A stretch of 64,000 bases of DNA, taken from Dehalococcoidia bacterium. GTDB lineage: Bacteria; Chloroflexota; Dehalococcoidia; SZUA-161. The position numbers were made by a program, and so were the translations under genes. A model generated the notes under the pieces. That model had not been told where the DNA came from, ran no database searches, and worked only from the letters and a program-made list of their open reading frames with translations. The stretch is taken from contig JACWAE010000075.1 of NCBI GenBank assembly GCA_014874385.1, positions 17,695 to 81,694 on the forward strand, in the 5' to 3' direction. This document shows positions 1-8,100 of the stretch, piece after piece (within the stretch, counting starts at the first letter, position 1; each line of letters opens with the position of its first letter).

Positions 1-262
1 GCGGTGAAACCATAATACCACCCCGCTACCCGACCAGGGAGGCAAAAACTGCTTACGAGCTTTCTCGCGGAGAGATATTGCTCAATGATTAGTATAGCTC
101 CGTCACACGGATCGCACATTAGGATGGGTTGTGACCTAGGGGTAACGCTACAATCTAATGCGCAACGTTGAACATTCTGGACAAACGTTGTTGTCGAAGT
201 TGAACAATTTGCAAAATTTGGTTTGGGGAGCTATTTGGTAGCAATCTTGAGTTTAACGATGA
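1..262. other. Left-edge stretch without a recognised gene
   Basis: No ORF of convincing composition, tRNA or repeat of the families seen elsewhere is visible here. The stretch follows the stop codon of the leftward phosphatase gene, so it is at least partly 3' flanking sequence. It is relatively AT-rich like the neighbouring accessory operon. Confidence 0.4.
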
Positions 263-724
263 TTATCGCTTACCAAGACGGCTGGCATAAGTTCTTATAG
301 CTTCTTCTTGTTCTTTCGTTTCAATAGAACCTGGCCTCTTGGCTCTCACTTCGCTAATAGCTTCTTCCGAACTTAGGCATGAACTAACCAAGTAGCATGC
401 TAAGATGGTTCCAGTTCTTCCCAAACCTGCTCCACAGGAGATGCCGACAGGTTTTCCCTCGGCGAGCGATTTCGTAATGAAGATAATCATTCTATCGATC
501 TGAGCTTTATCTGGAGCAGTGAAATCAGATACAGGCTCGTGGCAATCGGTAATGCCTAGGCGTTCTATTTGAATATGGTTTACCTTAGCCTTATTCTTTT
601 CAGCCATCCGCACTAACGCAAGAATGCCTTGACTTTTAAGCCACGTTATATCTTGTTCAGAAGCCGGAGCCTGATGCCCCGCCAATTTACCCTCAATTAC
701 CCAGCTAAAGTTCAATTTATTCAC
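263..724 (-). CDS. Dual-specificity / tyrosine phosphatase-like protein
   Basis: A 153-aa single-domain member of the cysteine-dependent phosphatase fold, closest in layout to the small DUSP23/VHZ-type enzymes. The P-loop CGAGLGR (Cys97 to Arg103) followed by TG is intact, and Asp67 in HEPVSDF is a plausible general acid. The residue before the catalytic Cys is Ser instead of the usual His, which may alter the thiolate pKa. There is no signal peptide, so it should be cytosolic. It is the last gene of a leftward three-gene operon with an HD protein and an unknown protein, 55 bp after the HD gene. Substrate unknown; phosphoprotein, phosphoinositide or nucleotide substrates are all possible. Confidence 0.8.
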   Translation of the reverse strand: MNKLNFSWVIEGKLAGHQAPASEQDITWLKSQGILALVRMAEKNKAKVNHIQIERLGITDCHEPVSDFTAPDKAQIDRMIIFITKSLAEGKPVGISCGAGLGRTGTILACYLVSSCLSSEEAISEVRAKRPGSIETKEQEEAIRTYASRLGKR

Positions 725-779
725 GTGTATTATTCTCTTTCAAATTATCTTAGGACCAAACCGCATTAACTTTATTAAC

Positions 780-1376
780 CTATTTAAATTTTATCTCGCG
801 GCTGAAAACTTGGACAAAAAGGTCAGATTTTTTGTATGCGCGACGAATTTCTTCATCGGTAGGACTCGAGGCAATAACTTTACACACTACCTCATTTTTT
901 CGAACAGTAAGTGTGGCATCTCTAACTCTTTGATCCAGTTCGTAGTCCAAGGCGTCAGCTATCCTTAAAATACCTGCCAGCCTCTTGGTCACTTCTGTTT
1001 TTTGAGGGATAGCTGTATGGTTCCATTTATCTCCTGTATGAAAAAGTGCGCAGTATTGTATGATGATGGCTTCCTCTTCATTCAGGGGGCCCCCTTTCAG
1101 TTCCTCTTTTAATGTTAAAAAGCTGCACATATTATGTTCGAACTTACCATACCCAACTGCCTTTGGGTTTCGCCCGATGTCATGTGGTAAAGCTATAGCC
1201 TTAGCAAGAAGCAAGTCTGCCTCTTTCTCATCCACTAGCTTTAGCTTGGTGAACTGCTGTAATATTCTCTGCGTTAGCTGGGCTACCTTATCTGCATGCT
1301 CTTTATTCCAGCCATTGTTCCCGTAATTATACTTTTCAGCAATTCGAGTGACATGTTCAAGTTGTTCCGGAGTCAT
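780..1376 (-). CDS. HD-domain phosphohydrolase (Ppx/GppA C-terminal HD-like)
   Basis: A 198-aa HD-superfamily protein. Metal-binding elements appear in order: His27 in EHADKV, the His-Asp pair in LPHDIGR (65-66), His in FEHNMC (about 81), His in LFHTGD (about 113) and Asp in RIADALD. The arrangement resembles the C-terminal HD domain of Ppx/GppA exopolyphosphatases, but the ASKHA phosphatase domain is missing, so it is a stand-alone HD. A phosphohydrolase acting on nucleotides or polyphosphate-like substrates is inferred from the family. It lies 18 bp downstream of the unknown 151-aa gene and 55 bp before the phosphatase gene, so co-transcription is very likely. Confidence 0.75.
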   Translation of the reverse strand: MTPEQLEHVTRIAEKYNYGNNGWNKEHADKVAQLTQRILQQFTKLKLVDEKEADLLLAKAIALPHDIGRNPKAVGYGKFEHNMCSFLTLKEELKGGPLNEEEAIIIQYCALFHTGDKWNHTAIPQKTEVTKRLAGILRIADALDYELDQRVRDATLTVRKNEVVCKVIASSPTDEEIRRAYKKSDLFVQVFSREIKFK

Positions 1377-1394
1377 TGCTACCTCCCCCTTATT

Positions 1395-1850
1395 TTATGA
1401 GTCGAGTAGTGGTTCTATTTCTTCAAACCATATCCCGGCAAGTTCTCCCCATCTTTCCACATAGTTGAACTGGGTATTAATCTCTAAGAAAAAAGGAGCC
1501 GCATTTTTTGCTTCAATTTTGTTTAATTTCAATAGCGACATGTCTGGTGTGACACCTTCTTGCCAGCAATTCCGTAGTAACTTGATAGCCTTATCAGCCT
1601 TATCGCCAAGTCGTTCCTTCACTGCTGGGACTATCAGGTCTCTTATTATGCTCTCTATGCCGTGTCTCGCCAGCAAATCATTGGTCACATTTGAATATGA
1701 ACCTTTATATCTTTGCCCCTCTGCATTTCTATAACCTTTTTTATCTAACCATTCATAATTCTCCCCTTGATTACCAGGGCCCAGTCCCCAGATAAATCGA
1801 CTAGAGTTCCTCAAATACCTTTCCAGCTTTGAGCCTTGTTTAGCGTCCAT
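1395..1850 (-). CDS. Hypothetical protein, first gene of a phosphatase/HD operon
   Basis: A 151-aa soluble protein I do not recognise. It is rich in charged and aromatic residues (WGLGPGNQ near the N-terminus, NYVERWGELAG near the C-terminus) with predicted helices, no membrane segment and no cysteine cluster. The start is the first ATG after a consensus-like promoter on the same strand, preceded by a purine-rich AGGGGG. It leads an operon whose other members are an HD phosphohydrolase and a dual-specificity phosphatase, so a role in the same reaction or signal is inferred from context only. Confidence 0.65.
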   Translation of the reverse strand: MDAKQGSKLERYLRNSSRFIWGLGPGNQGENYEWLDKKGYRNAEGQRYKGSYSNVTNDLLARHGIESIIRDLIVPAVKERLGDKADKAIKLLRNCWQEGVTPDMSLLKLNKIEAKNAAPFFLEINTQFNYVERWGELAGIWFEEIEPLLDS

Positions 1851-1905
1851 ATTAACCCCCTAATTGAAATCTTACGATTCGCTAGATTGTACGTACTACC
1901 TGCAT

Positions 1906-1936
1906 ATTATATACCATATTTAAACAATATTGTCAA
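1906..1936 (-). promoter_or_regulatory. Strong sigma70-type promoter for the three-gene operon
   Basis: Reading leftward, TTGACA (1931-1936) is followed after 17 bp by TATATA (1908-1913), overlapping TATAAT (1906-1911). This is the best housekeeping-type promoter in the window and lies about 55 bp before the ATG of the 151-aa gene. Confidence 0.7.
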
Positions 1937-2055
1937 GTCATTTCTAAATGTTATATTCTAATATGATATTTAATGATGTGATGGCTAAGTAGACTGAGGC
2001 TAATTGAAATGATGATTTGTCTAAAGCTGTTGATGTCCAAGTTGATATAGTCAGC

Positions 2056-2397
2056 TTATCCTTCGCTGAGACTAAGGCAGAAATCTATGAATTTAGGCGG
2101 GATTCTAGAGGATTCCAACTCATATCTGGTCACATTACCTCTATCTAGCCCCCACTTTATTAAAAAGGAAATCGTCGCTTCATATATCTTTCCCCACCAA
2201 TCTAGCGGTGGCCTATTCCAGTCCTTCTGGTATCTCTGGATATATTGTTCCCTTTTGTAAAGGGGACTAGGGGCATTTAACCTGTCATGAATACGGCAAT
2301 CTTTGCTAAAGGGCCAAGGGTTGATAAGAGCATTTGTAAACGCTCCTATCAAAGGCGCTTTGGCATTTCTTGCAACTCCGGCTAAAATAGACCTCAT
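2056..2397 (-). pseudogene. Possible remnant of an unknown protein gene
   Basis: The C-terminal part of the leftward ORF (2056 to about 2330) has protein-like composition (DWWGKIYEATISFLIKWG, then a charged tail), unlike the N-terminal part, which is antisense to the transglutaminase gene. An internal ATG at 2397 would give 113 aa, but that codon overlaps the ATG of the rightward gene, leaving no room for a promoter. Most likely it is the 3' end of a gene whose 5' end was lost when the neighbouring region was joined. Family not recognised. A small intact gene remains possible. Confidence 0.35.
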
Positions 2398-3049
2398 GAA
2401 GACCTCCAGTTTGGAAGAATATCTGCAGCCCAGTGAGCTCTGCGACTTCGACCGCAGCCCTGAAATCAAGGCGAAAGCCAGAGAGCTGACCGAGAGCTGC
2501 CGCACCGCAAGGCAGAAGTTCCAGCATCTCTTTGGTCTCGTCAAAGAGCTGCCTTATGGCCTCGAGGACTGGGACGTGGCAGCCTCGGAGACGCTGGCCA
2601 AAGGCTGGGGGATGTGCTCAGGCAAGAGCAACCTTTTAGTAGCACTGCTCCGGTCTCTGGGCATCCCCGCGAGATATCGCATATACCGCATAAGGGCTGA
2701 GGTGAACCTCTGGATAGAAGTTACCGAAGAGCGTGCCCTGTCGCAGCGTTTGGGTGCTGCCCCCAGCGAGCAGGACCACGTTGACTGTCAGGTCTGGCTC
2801 GGTAAATGGCATCCCTGCGACCCCGCGCGGGACACGCCTCTGGAGCGCGGGATGGCAGCGCTGGGTTTGCCACTGAAGCGTGAAATTATTCCCGATGCAT
2901 CAGGCCGCATTCATCACACCATCCTTGCTAATTTCGACAATTGGGCAAAACAGAGACAAAACAGGAGGATGGTCCGACAAGATAGAGTGGAGACCTTTGC
3001 CAGAGTCAATGAGCAGTTCTCGCGGATAAGAGCCTTGGGTCAAAGCTGA
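2396..3049 (+). CDS. Transglutaminase-like (cysteine protease fold) protein
   Basis: About 217 aa from the ATG at 2396; the tracked TTG at 2303 would add 31 residues that look non-homologous. Members of this family commonly start near LEEYLQPSELCDFD, which supports the shorter form. The core has the nucleophile Cys in GWGMCSGKSNLL, a His in DHVDCQVWLG and an Asp in WHPCDPA, matching the Cys-His-Asp order of transglutaminase-core proteins. It has no signal peptide. Such proteins are usually uncharacterised peptidase or amidase-like enzymes, and the substrate is unknown. The gene is followed by a GC-rich repeat. Confidence 0.75.
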   Translation: MKTSSLEEYLQPSELCDFDRSPEIKAKARELTESCRTARQKFQHLFGLVKELPYGLEDWDVAASETLAKGWGMCSGKSNLLVALLRSLGIPARYRIYRIRAEVNLWIEVTEERALSQRLGAAPSEQDHVDCQVWLGKWHPCDPARDTPLERGMAALGLPLKREIIPDASGRIHHTILANFDNWAKQRQNRRMVRQDRVETFARVNEQFSRIRALGQS

Positions 3050-3083
3050 GCCAATTTCTGGCAAATGAGAGACTGTTTACCAA

Positions 3084-3182
3084 TGGGGGAGTGCAGAGGG
3101 GGATTCTCCCCCTCTGCCGGGGGTTTGGGGGTGTCCCCCAAATTTCCCATTCCCCCAAGACTGGGGGCTAGGGGGTTGAAAA
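3084..3182. repeat. GC-rich dyad repeat, copy 1
   Basis: About 100 bp made of short G-run/C-run dyads (TTGGGGGTGTCCCCCAA type) and flanked by GTGCAGAGGGG. It is clearly homologous to 9768-9862. Both copies lie immediately downstream of a rightward gene and can form strong hairpins, so a mobile or terminator-like role is possible. Confidence 0.7.
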
Positions 3183-3226
3183 ATGATTGCCACAGAGCAT
3201 TTTCAAGGTTAATATAGTAAACTGCA

Positions 3227-3793
3227 ATGCATCAGAATAAAAATCCCCTCCTCGTGATTGTGGGTATGGCCGGTGCGGGAAAGTCCTCGGCAGCGCGCCA
3301 TCTCGAAAAAAAAGGCTGGCACGTGATACGCTTCGGGGCATTAACCATGCAGGAACTGGAAAAAAGAGGCCTACCCATCAACGAAGCGAACGAAAAGGCT
3401 GTCCGCGAGGAGTTGAGGGCAACGCATGGTATGGATGCCTATGCCAGGCTGTTGCTTCCCCAGATATTAGAAAGTCTCTCGGTCAGGCCCACAGTCATCG
3501 ATGGACTCTATTCCTGGGCCGAGTATAAGTTTCTGAGAGGCCATTTCCGAGAGCAAATGAAGCTTGTCGCCATATGCACGACGCGCTCTGTACGTTATGC
3601 CCGGTTATCTCGGAGGCGTGATCGCCCCTTATCCATCGCAGAAGCCGAACAGCGGGACTATGCCGAGATCGAGAACGTGGAAAAAGGCGGGCCCATCGCC
3701 ATAGCGGACCACACCATAGTCAACGACGGCACCGAAAAAGAGCTATTCCAGGCCGTGGACAAACTCCTGTCCACCCTGTACACAGCCTCATGA
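3227..3793 (+). CDS. UPF0200 / dephospho-CoA kinase-like P-loop protein
   Basis: A 188-aa P-loop kinase-fold protein. The Walker A motif GMAGAGKSS is at residues 13-21. The downstream block with conserved acidic and basic residues (NEKAVREELRATHGMDAYAR) is typical of the archaeal and bacterial UPF0200 group, which is related to dephospho-CoA kinase and nucleotide monophosphate kinases. Substrate is not established. It stands alone between two repeat elements, with no operon partner. Possible roles are CoA or nucleotide metabolism; the family call is firmer than the function. Confidence 0.75.
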   Translation: MHQNKNPLLVIVGMAGAGKSSAARHLEKKGWHVIRFGALTMQELEKRGLPINEANEKAVREELRATHGMDAYARLLLPQILESLSVRPTVIDGLYSWAEYKFLRGHFREQMKLVAICTTRSVRYARLSRRRDRPLSIAEAEQRDYAEIENVEKGGPIAIADHTIVNDGTEKELFQAVDKLLSTLYTAS

Positions 3794-3825
3794 AACTGCT
3801 AACAATAATTACTTAGGAACTTAGG

Positions 3826-3912
3826 TGCCGTTCGTGGTGAGCCTGTCGAACCATGAACGGCCCTTCGACAAGCCTGTCCTGAGCTAGCCGAAGGGCTCAG
3901 GGCGAACGGTTA
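3826..3912. repeat. Dyad repeat of the CTTCGACA...CAGGGCGAACGG family
   Basis: Contains CCGTTCG...GAGCCTGTCGAA and its inverted partner TTCGACAAGCCTGTCCTGAGC, ending in CAGGGCGAACGGT. Related copies lie near 18633, 34086, 51447 and 52753. It is in the gap downstream of the UPF0200 gene. Confidence 0.65.
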
Positions 3913-4026
3913 AAATTGTGCTTCTCCACTTTTTAACGGGGGATGAAGAAGAGTTCGTAGGGGCGAAGCTACCCATCCCCATCATAGTGGGGTCATCTAC
4001 GCTTCATTTTTGCTACAGGCTGCTGT

Positions 4027-4452
4027 CTACTTTATCCCCAGCTTCTTAAGGGTCTTCTTCCACCACGGCTCCCGGCGAGTGGCGAGCAGCATCACCTGGC
4101 TCTCCAGCTCACGTATCCTCTCCTGGGCAGCCCCGAGCTGGCCTGCAAGCTGGAGGTTCGTCTTCTGCAGGTCGTTGATGAGGTCTACAGCCCAATTGGT
4201 GCCGCTGTCAGCCTGAGAAGCATTGTCCGCAGCAGGTTCACCTTCCAGCGTGGCCTTATCTTCGCCAGAGGTATCCAGGGTTTCCACCTTTATGCTCGGC
4301 AGGTCGAGGATGCGGTACTCCTCGCCGAACTTACCCTGGACAAGCACGTGGGGAATTTTGCCGTCCTTGATATGACGGCGTATGGTTTTGGGGGATACTC
4401 CGAGGGTCTTAGCAGCCTGCGCAATGGTAACACCCTGCTCAGGTATATCCAT
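4027..4452 (-). CDS. HTH (MerR/excisionase-type) DNA-binding protein with coiled coil
   Basis: 141 aa from the ATG at 4452; the longer tracked form overlaps the divergent hydrolase gene and adds an implausible N-terminus. Residues 8-30 (VTIAQAAKTLGVSPKTIRRH) form a MerR/HTH_17-like helix-turn-helix, followed by a short wing-like segment. An acidic linker leads to a heptad-like coiled coil (residues 95-125, LQKTNLQLAGQLGAAQERIRELE) and a basic Trp-containing tail. This fits a dimeric DNA-binding regulator. It is transcribed divergently from the metallo-hydrolase at 4591, so it may control that gene or itself. Confidence 0.7.
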   Translation of the reverse strand: MDIPEQGVTIAQAAKTLGVSPKTIRRHIKDGKIPHVLVQGKFGEEYRILDLPSIKVETLDTSGEDKATLEGEPAADNASQADSGTNWAVDLINDLQKTNLQLAGQLGAAQERIRELESQVMLLATRREPWWKKTLKKLGIK

Positions 4453-4590
4453 GCGCCATAGGCTATACCCAACATGGGCTTTCGTCAAGGGGTTTGTAGA
4501 ACAAATTTCACAAAAATTCGCCTTTTTGCCACATTTGGCTAAAACTGGTACCAGAAACCAGCTTGACAAAAGCATGAGGTCGAAATATAA

Positions 4591-5430
4591 ATGGATAGTA
4601 TGATCCAGATTAGTCAGTTCGGAGAAATCACGCAGTTCAAGATGGGACGCGAATCCCAGGGGCAGGCGCCCTGGGGACCTCCGGGGCAAGTGCTCTACTG
4701 GACCGCAGCATATCTTATAGACGGGCTACTCATAGACACAGGCTGCCCCCATACCGCAGAGGAGTTTGTGCGTTCCCTGGAAGGCTGCTCTATCAAGATT
4801 GTTGTGAATACCCACTATCATGAAGACCACATTGGCGCTAATTACCTTCTGCAGCAGAAATTCGGCCTCAAGATACTGGCTTCCCCTGAATCTATCCCTC
4901 TCATCAACGGGGTCTACAAACTGTACCCGTATCAGGAGTTGGTCTGGGGCTATCCTGTGCCCACTAAAGTCGAACTCCTGCCTGATAAAATTGAGACTGA
5001 GCATTTCCACTTCGATGTAGTTCCCACGCCCGGTCACTGCAAGGGTCATGTCGCATTGGTGGAGCCTGCCCGGGGCTGGTGTTTTTCCGGAGACCTTTAC
5101 CTTTCTCGAGAGCCCAAGGCAATCCGCCCGGAGGAGGATATAGCTGAGATCGCAAGGTCTATGCAGAAACTGGTAAATCTCAAGACCGACCAGCTTGTTC
5201 TATTCACCTCTCTGGGCAATGTGGTTCAGGATGGGCGCGAAGCTCTGCAATCATGCATAGCGTACTTGAAAGACTTGTCCCTGAGAGCAAAACAGCTCGA
5301 GAAACAAGGGCTTTCAGCAGGCGCCATTAGGGACAAGCTTTTCGGTAGGGAAACGGTTCTCGCCGGGCTTACCGAAGGACAGCTCTCTGCGGAGAACATG
5401 ATTCGAGCTGCCCTGCGTGCCCAGATATGA
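4591..5430 (+). CDS. MBL-fold metallo-hydrolase
   Basis: A 279-aa metallo-beta-lactamase-fold hydrolase. The metal motif THYHEDHIG (about 73-81) provides the HxHxDH ligands, a third His is in TPGHCKGH, and an Asp is in FSGDLYLS. A C-terminal helical region (about 200-279) resembles glyoxalase II/thiolesterase-like members. A GAGG about 10 bp upstream supports the 4591 start; ATG 4600 is an alternative. Substrate unknown. It is divergent from the HTH regulator and convergent with the patatin gene. Confidence 0.8.
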   Translation: MDSMIQISQFGEITQFKMGRESQGQAPWGPPGQVLYWTAAYLIDGLLIDTGCPHTAEEFVRSLEGCSIKIVVNTHYHEDHIGANYLLQQKFGLKILASPESIPLINGVYKLYPYQELVWGYPVPTKVELLPDKIETEHFHFDVVPTPGHCKGHVALVEPARGWCFSGDLYLSREPKAIRPEEDIAEIARSMQKLVNLKTDQLVLFTSLGNVVQDGREALQSCIAYLKDLSLRAKQLEKQGLSAGAIRDKLFGRETVLAGLTEGQLSAENMIRAALRAQI

Positions 5431-5463
5431 GGTTCACACCTGCCCTGGGATGTGCAGGTTTTT

Positions 5464-6351
5464 TCAAATGAGACTGTGCTGTCTCAGATAATCCAACCCT
5501 AACTCCCTGCCTTTGGCAATCATATCGGCTGTATGCCCGAAATCCCAGATTCTGACATTCTCAAAAGCTTCAATGTAGATATGATGGATAGCGTCCTTGG
5601 GCAGTTTGCTTGACCAACTATACTCGTCAACCAACTGATGGCTAATTACGGCATCTATCGTCTGTCCGACAACACGCAGCATACCTCTGGGGGCTCGCTT
5701 GGCGAACTGGAGAGGTCCTATATCAATGGCATAGAGTTCCGTAGCGCCCGCATCTACAGCCACTCTCATCGGCAAGTCGCTGACCACGCCGCCATCCACA
5801 TATTGACGGCCTTCGTATTTCCAGGGGACAAGAAGAATGGGCAGTGCGGCGCTCGCCATGATGGCATCGAGAATTGACTCGGAACGGTCTATGCCGAAGA
5901 CATACAGTTCGCCACTACTGAGGTCAACTGCCGTTATGTAGAGTTCAACGGCTTTTATATCGGAGAACTGGCGTATGTCCTGAGGGAAAAATGACTCCAG
6001 CAGCCCTTCTAATTTTTTGCTATCGTAGAGACTGCTCTTACCGGTAATCAGCCGCCACATAGCCGATATGTAGTCTCTACGCACAACGACTCTCTCTGAA
6101 GCCTCGCGCCATATCTTCTCCAGATGGCGCGCTCCTTCCAGAGTGGGATTGACGGCAAGAAACGCAGCGTTTATAGCTCCTACAGAGGTTCCGACCAGAA
6201 TTTGAGGTCGAATATCGTGCTCCATGAGGGCCAACAGGACTCCAACCTCCAGGGCACCACGGTTCGCCCCGCCGCTGAGCACAAAGGCAACTTTTTTAAC
6301 CGGTTTGTCCTTCTCAGGAGTGCTATGCTCCCGCCCGCTTTCAGCTTCCAT
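5464..6351 (-). CDS. Patatin-like phospholipase (RssA family)
   Basis: A 295-aa patatin-type serine hydrolase using a Ser-Asp dyad. The oxyanion loop is GGANRG (about 27-32), the nucleophile elbow is GTSVG (about 54-58) and the catalytic Asp is in DGGVVSDLP. It has no signal peptide, so it is probably cytosolic or peripheral at the membrane. Substrates in this family are phospholipid or lysophospholipid acyl chains. It is convergent with the MBL gene (about 33 bp apart) and follows the ferredoxin gene on the same strand. Confidence 0.85.
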   Translation of the reverse strand: MEAESGREHSTPEKDKPVKKVAFVLSGGANRGALEVGVLLALMEHDIRPQILVGTSVGAINAAFLAVNPTLEGARHLEKIWREASERVVVRRDYISAMWRLITGKSSLYDSKKLEGLLESFFPQDIRQFSDIKAVELYITAVDLSSGELYVFGIDRSESILDAIMASAALPILLVPWKYEGRQYVDGGVVSDLPMRVAVDAGATELYAIDIGPLQFAKRAPRGMLRVVGQTIDAVISHQLVDEYSWSSKLPKDAIHHIYIEAFENVRIWDFGHTADMIAKGRELGLDYLRQHSLI

Positions 6352-6451
6352 CCCAAGAATCCGCCACCGCCAAGCAGGATAACAGACGACTGCAAACGTG
6401 TCAACGCGAGTGTAGGGATGGTTCGCGAACCCCCTATCGCGGGATTATCGA

Positions 6452-6730
6452 CTAATATGTCCCCGGCGCGGGCTTTTCACCTGGATGCAACCTGCGCCAT
6501 TTTGCCAGCAGTTGCTTCTTCGTCTCACGATGTGCCGGGTCGGGCACGCAGGCATCTGCGGGGCATATCTCAGCACAATGAGGCCTCTCGTAGACTCCCA
6601 CGCACTCGGTGCACCGGTTTGGATCAATAGAGTGCGCAGTGCCGATAGCTTTGTTGGGGCATTCTGGACGGCAGTCTCCACACAGCCAGGGGACTGTAGC
6701 GCACTTTTCAGTGATGATTTTGTAGGCTAT
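6452..6730 (-). CDS. Dicluster 2[4Fe-4S] ferredoxin lacking a standard start codon
   Basis: Not in the ORF track, found by translating the minus strand. The frame reads AYKIITEKC..., then Cys spacing C-x6-C-x2-C-x3-CP and, in the second half, C-x2-C-x8-C-x3-CP (RCTECVGVYERPHCAEICP). That second spacing is characteristic of YfhL/Allochromatium-type ferredoxins. Homologues start with Met directly before AYKI; here that codon is ATA, preceded by GAGAGGAAG as a ribosome-binding site. No ATG, GTG or TTG lies in frame between the upstream TGA and this point. With ATA as start the protein is 92 aa. Options are rare ATA initiation, a start-codon mutation or a base error. Role: low-potential electron carrier. 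Confidence 0.7.
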   Translation of the reverse strand: MAYKIITEKCATVPWLCGDCRPECPNKAIGTAHSIDPNRCTECVGVYERPHCAEICPADACVPDPAHRETKKQLLAKWRRLHPGEKPAPGTY

Positions 6731-6763
6731 CGCCTTAGCTTCCTCTCGAGTCTCATCTTTACG

Positions 6764-6792
6764 ATTGTCACATTTCCAGTTTGGAATGTCAA
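6764..6792 (-). promoter_or_regulatory. Candidate promoter of the ferredoxin gene
   Basis: TTGACA (6787-6792, minus strand) is followed after 17 bp by GACAAT (6764-6769). The -35 is perfect and the -10 weak. It is placed to produce a short leader before the ferredoxin ribosome-binding site. Confidence 0.35.
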
Positions 6793-6888
6793 TCAGGAAG
6801 CTGGGGGCTGAATTTCACCATGTTTAGTCAGGGGTCAGGACATGATGCACATTGTAGATGAGGAGGCAATTCGTTTGTCTCAATAAAA

Positions 6889-6941
6889 CAAACAGACCGT
6901 GGCATCGCCTTTCGAAGCCGTCACGGTCTTTTTTCTGTTTG
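6889..6941 (-). terminator. Hairpin terminator, probably bidirectional
   Basis: Stem AGACCGTG (6894-6901) / CACGGTCT (6922-6929), flanked by an outer CAAACAG/CTGTTTG pair and by T-rich sequence on both sides. It lies 30 bp beyond the stop of the leftward 63-aa gene, where it would end that transcript. Confidence 0.65.
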
Positions 6942-6970
6942 TGAGGAGTACAAATACAAACTAAAAGAAA

Positions 6971-7162
6971 TTAAGCAATAAGGTAGGGTCGCAGCATCGC
7001 TAGTTCTGCCGCCATCTCCCTTTCATCGTCCACTATGACCTTAAGTCTTCGCCCGGAGGGCAGCATATAGATGTACTTCTTCACCGCGCCTATCACCGGG
7101 ATTTCGCTAGGACGGTCGTTTTCAGCTAGCTCCTTCTCAGCACCTGCAGTTGTAGTTTCCAT
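6971..7162 (-). CDS. Small hypothetical protein (63 aa)
   Basis: The start is well supported by GAGGAGG about 9 bp before the ATG, and a terminator follows the stop, so this small gene is likely real. The first 20 residues are polar and acidic. The second half (KKYIYMLPSGRRLKVIVDDE) could form a small beta structure. It has no cysteines and no membrane segment. Family unknown. It is monocistronic in appearance. Confidence 0.6.
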   Translation of the reverse strand: METTTAGAEKELAENDRPSEIPVIGAVKKYIYMLPSGRRLKVIVDDEREMAAELAMLRPYLIA

Positions 7163-8100
7163 GGAACTGTACCTCCTCAGCTACCATTGTGTCCGATAGG
7201 AAAGGAGCTAACAATCCCTCTCAGGTACTTTTTTTGCTATACTTTAGTCAGACCAGCCCAAATACTGTTGGAGCATCAAAGTTGAGGTCAAAAACGGGGA
7301 AAATAAGAGGGTTACCGTGAGACACGAGACAGAAGAGAACGACCCTTTTTCGATCTCCTGACGCCTATGCCAGAGACATTGTCTGCCAGATACCATTCGA
7401 GGTCCTTGATTTTAGCTCTGGCCTCCGATGTAACCTGTTTACGGGGTATGGCCTCTCTTCCCTGTTACCATATGCGCGAGGGCTATCCATCCTCTAACCA
7501 GCCTGAGCAGCCTGTTCACATCCCCTCCTTCAGGCAAGCTTCACTCCTAGAGACTTCAGTCCAAATGTAATCTCCGTGGCTGGAATTTTGACCTGAAAGG
7601 CAGAGGCTGACAATCTTACGAGAGTACCTTTGTTCACCGTACTTTGGTTTTCCAGACAGAACCAAACTGAGGTTGACGCGGATATAATGACCACAAAAGG
7701 GTTTGGTTGGGGTGAATTAAGTATGAAGACCGACAGGCTGAGCCTAAGTAGTCTTTGACATTTCTGTTGTGGCGTCTCTCTCTCCATCGAGATGAGACTT
7801 TTGTTACAGACATTTCAAACATTGATTGAATAGAATATTACGATGACTGGGCCAGGCTCCCAGCCAGCCTCGCTCGCTCTGGATGGGTTCTCTCCTTCCT
7901 ACCCTGGAGCGGGCGAGGGGCTTTACTAGACAAGATTTATCAGCTTTTATACACCAAACCACTCTACCTTTTGGGCAAGCCCTGACCTCGGATTCAACGT
8001 TAAGCCGAAGCTGCCCGCCATCTAGACAATAACGTAGGGGCGACCCGGTGGGCCATCCTCTTCGTTGCCTTAGCGTACTCAGTATGATATAGTTTGAAAT
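7163..8100. other. About 0.9 kb without a supported gene
   Basis: The tracked ORFs here have poor composition and no ribosome-binding sites. The only recognisable element is a degenerate GTAGGGGCGACCCGGTGGG palindrome half near 8034. It may be decayed coding sequence, but no family is readable. Confidence 0.5.
8034..8056. repeat. Degenerate GTAGGGGC palindrome (half)
   Basis: The left arm GTAGGGGCGACCC is intact, but the right arm has decayed after GGTGGG. It lies upstream of argJ. Confidence 0.5.

Noticed and set aside
7319-7363. GTG-started 14-codon ORF with a GAGGG upstream
   Set aside because: Too short to support and without a family or conserved context; no terminator follows it as in the 38.5 kb leader.
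7163-8100. Several small ORFs in the gene-free stretch
   Set aside because: None has a plausible ribosome-binding site or protein-like composition; the 105-aa ORF at 7804-8121 overlaps the argJ start and a repeat.
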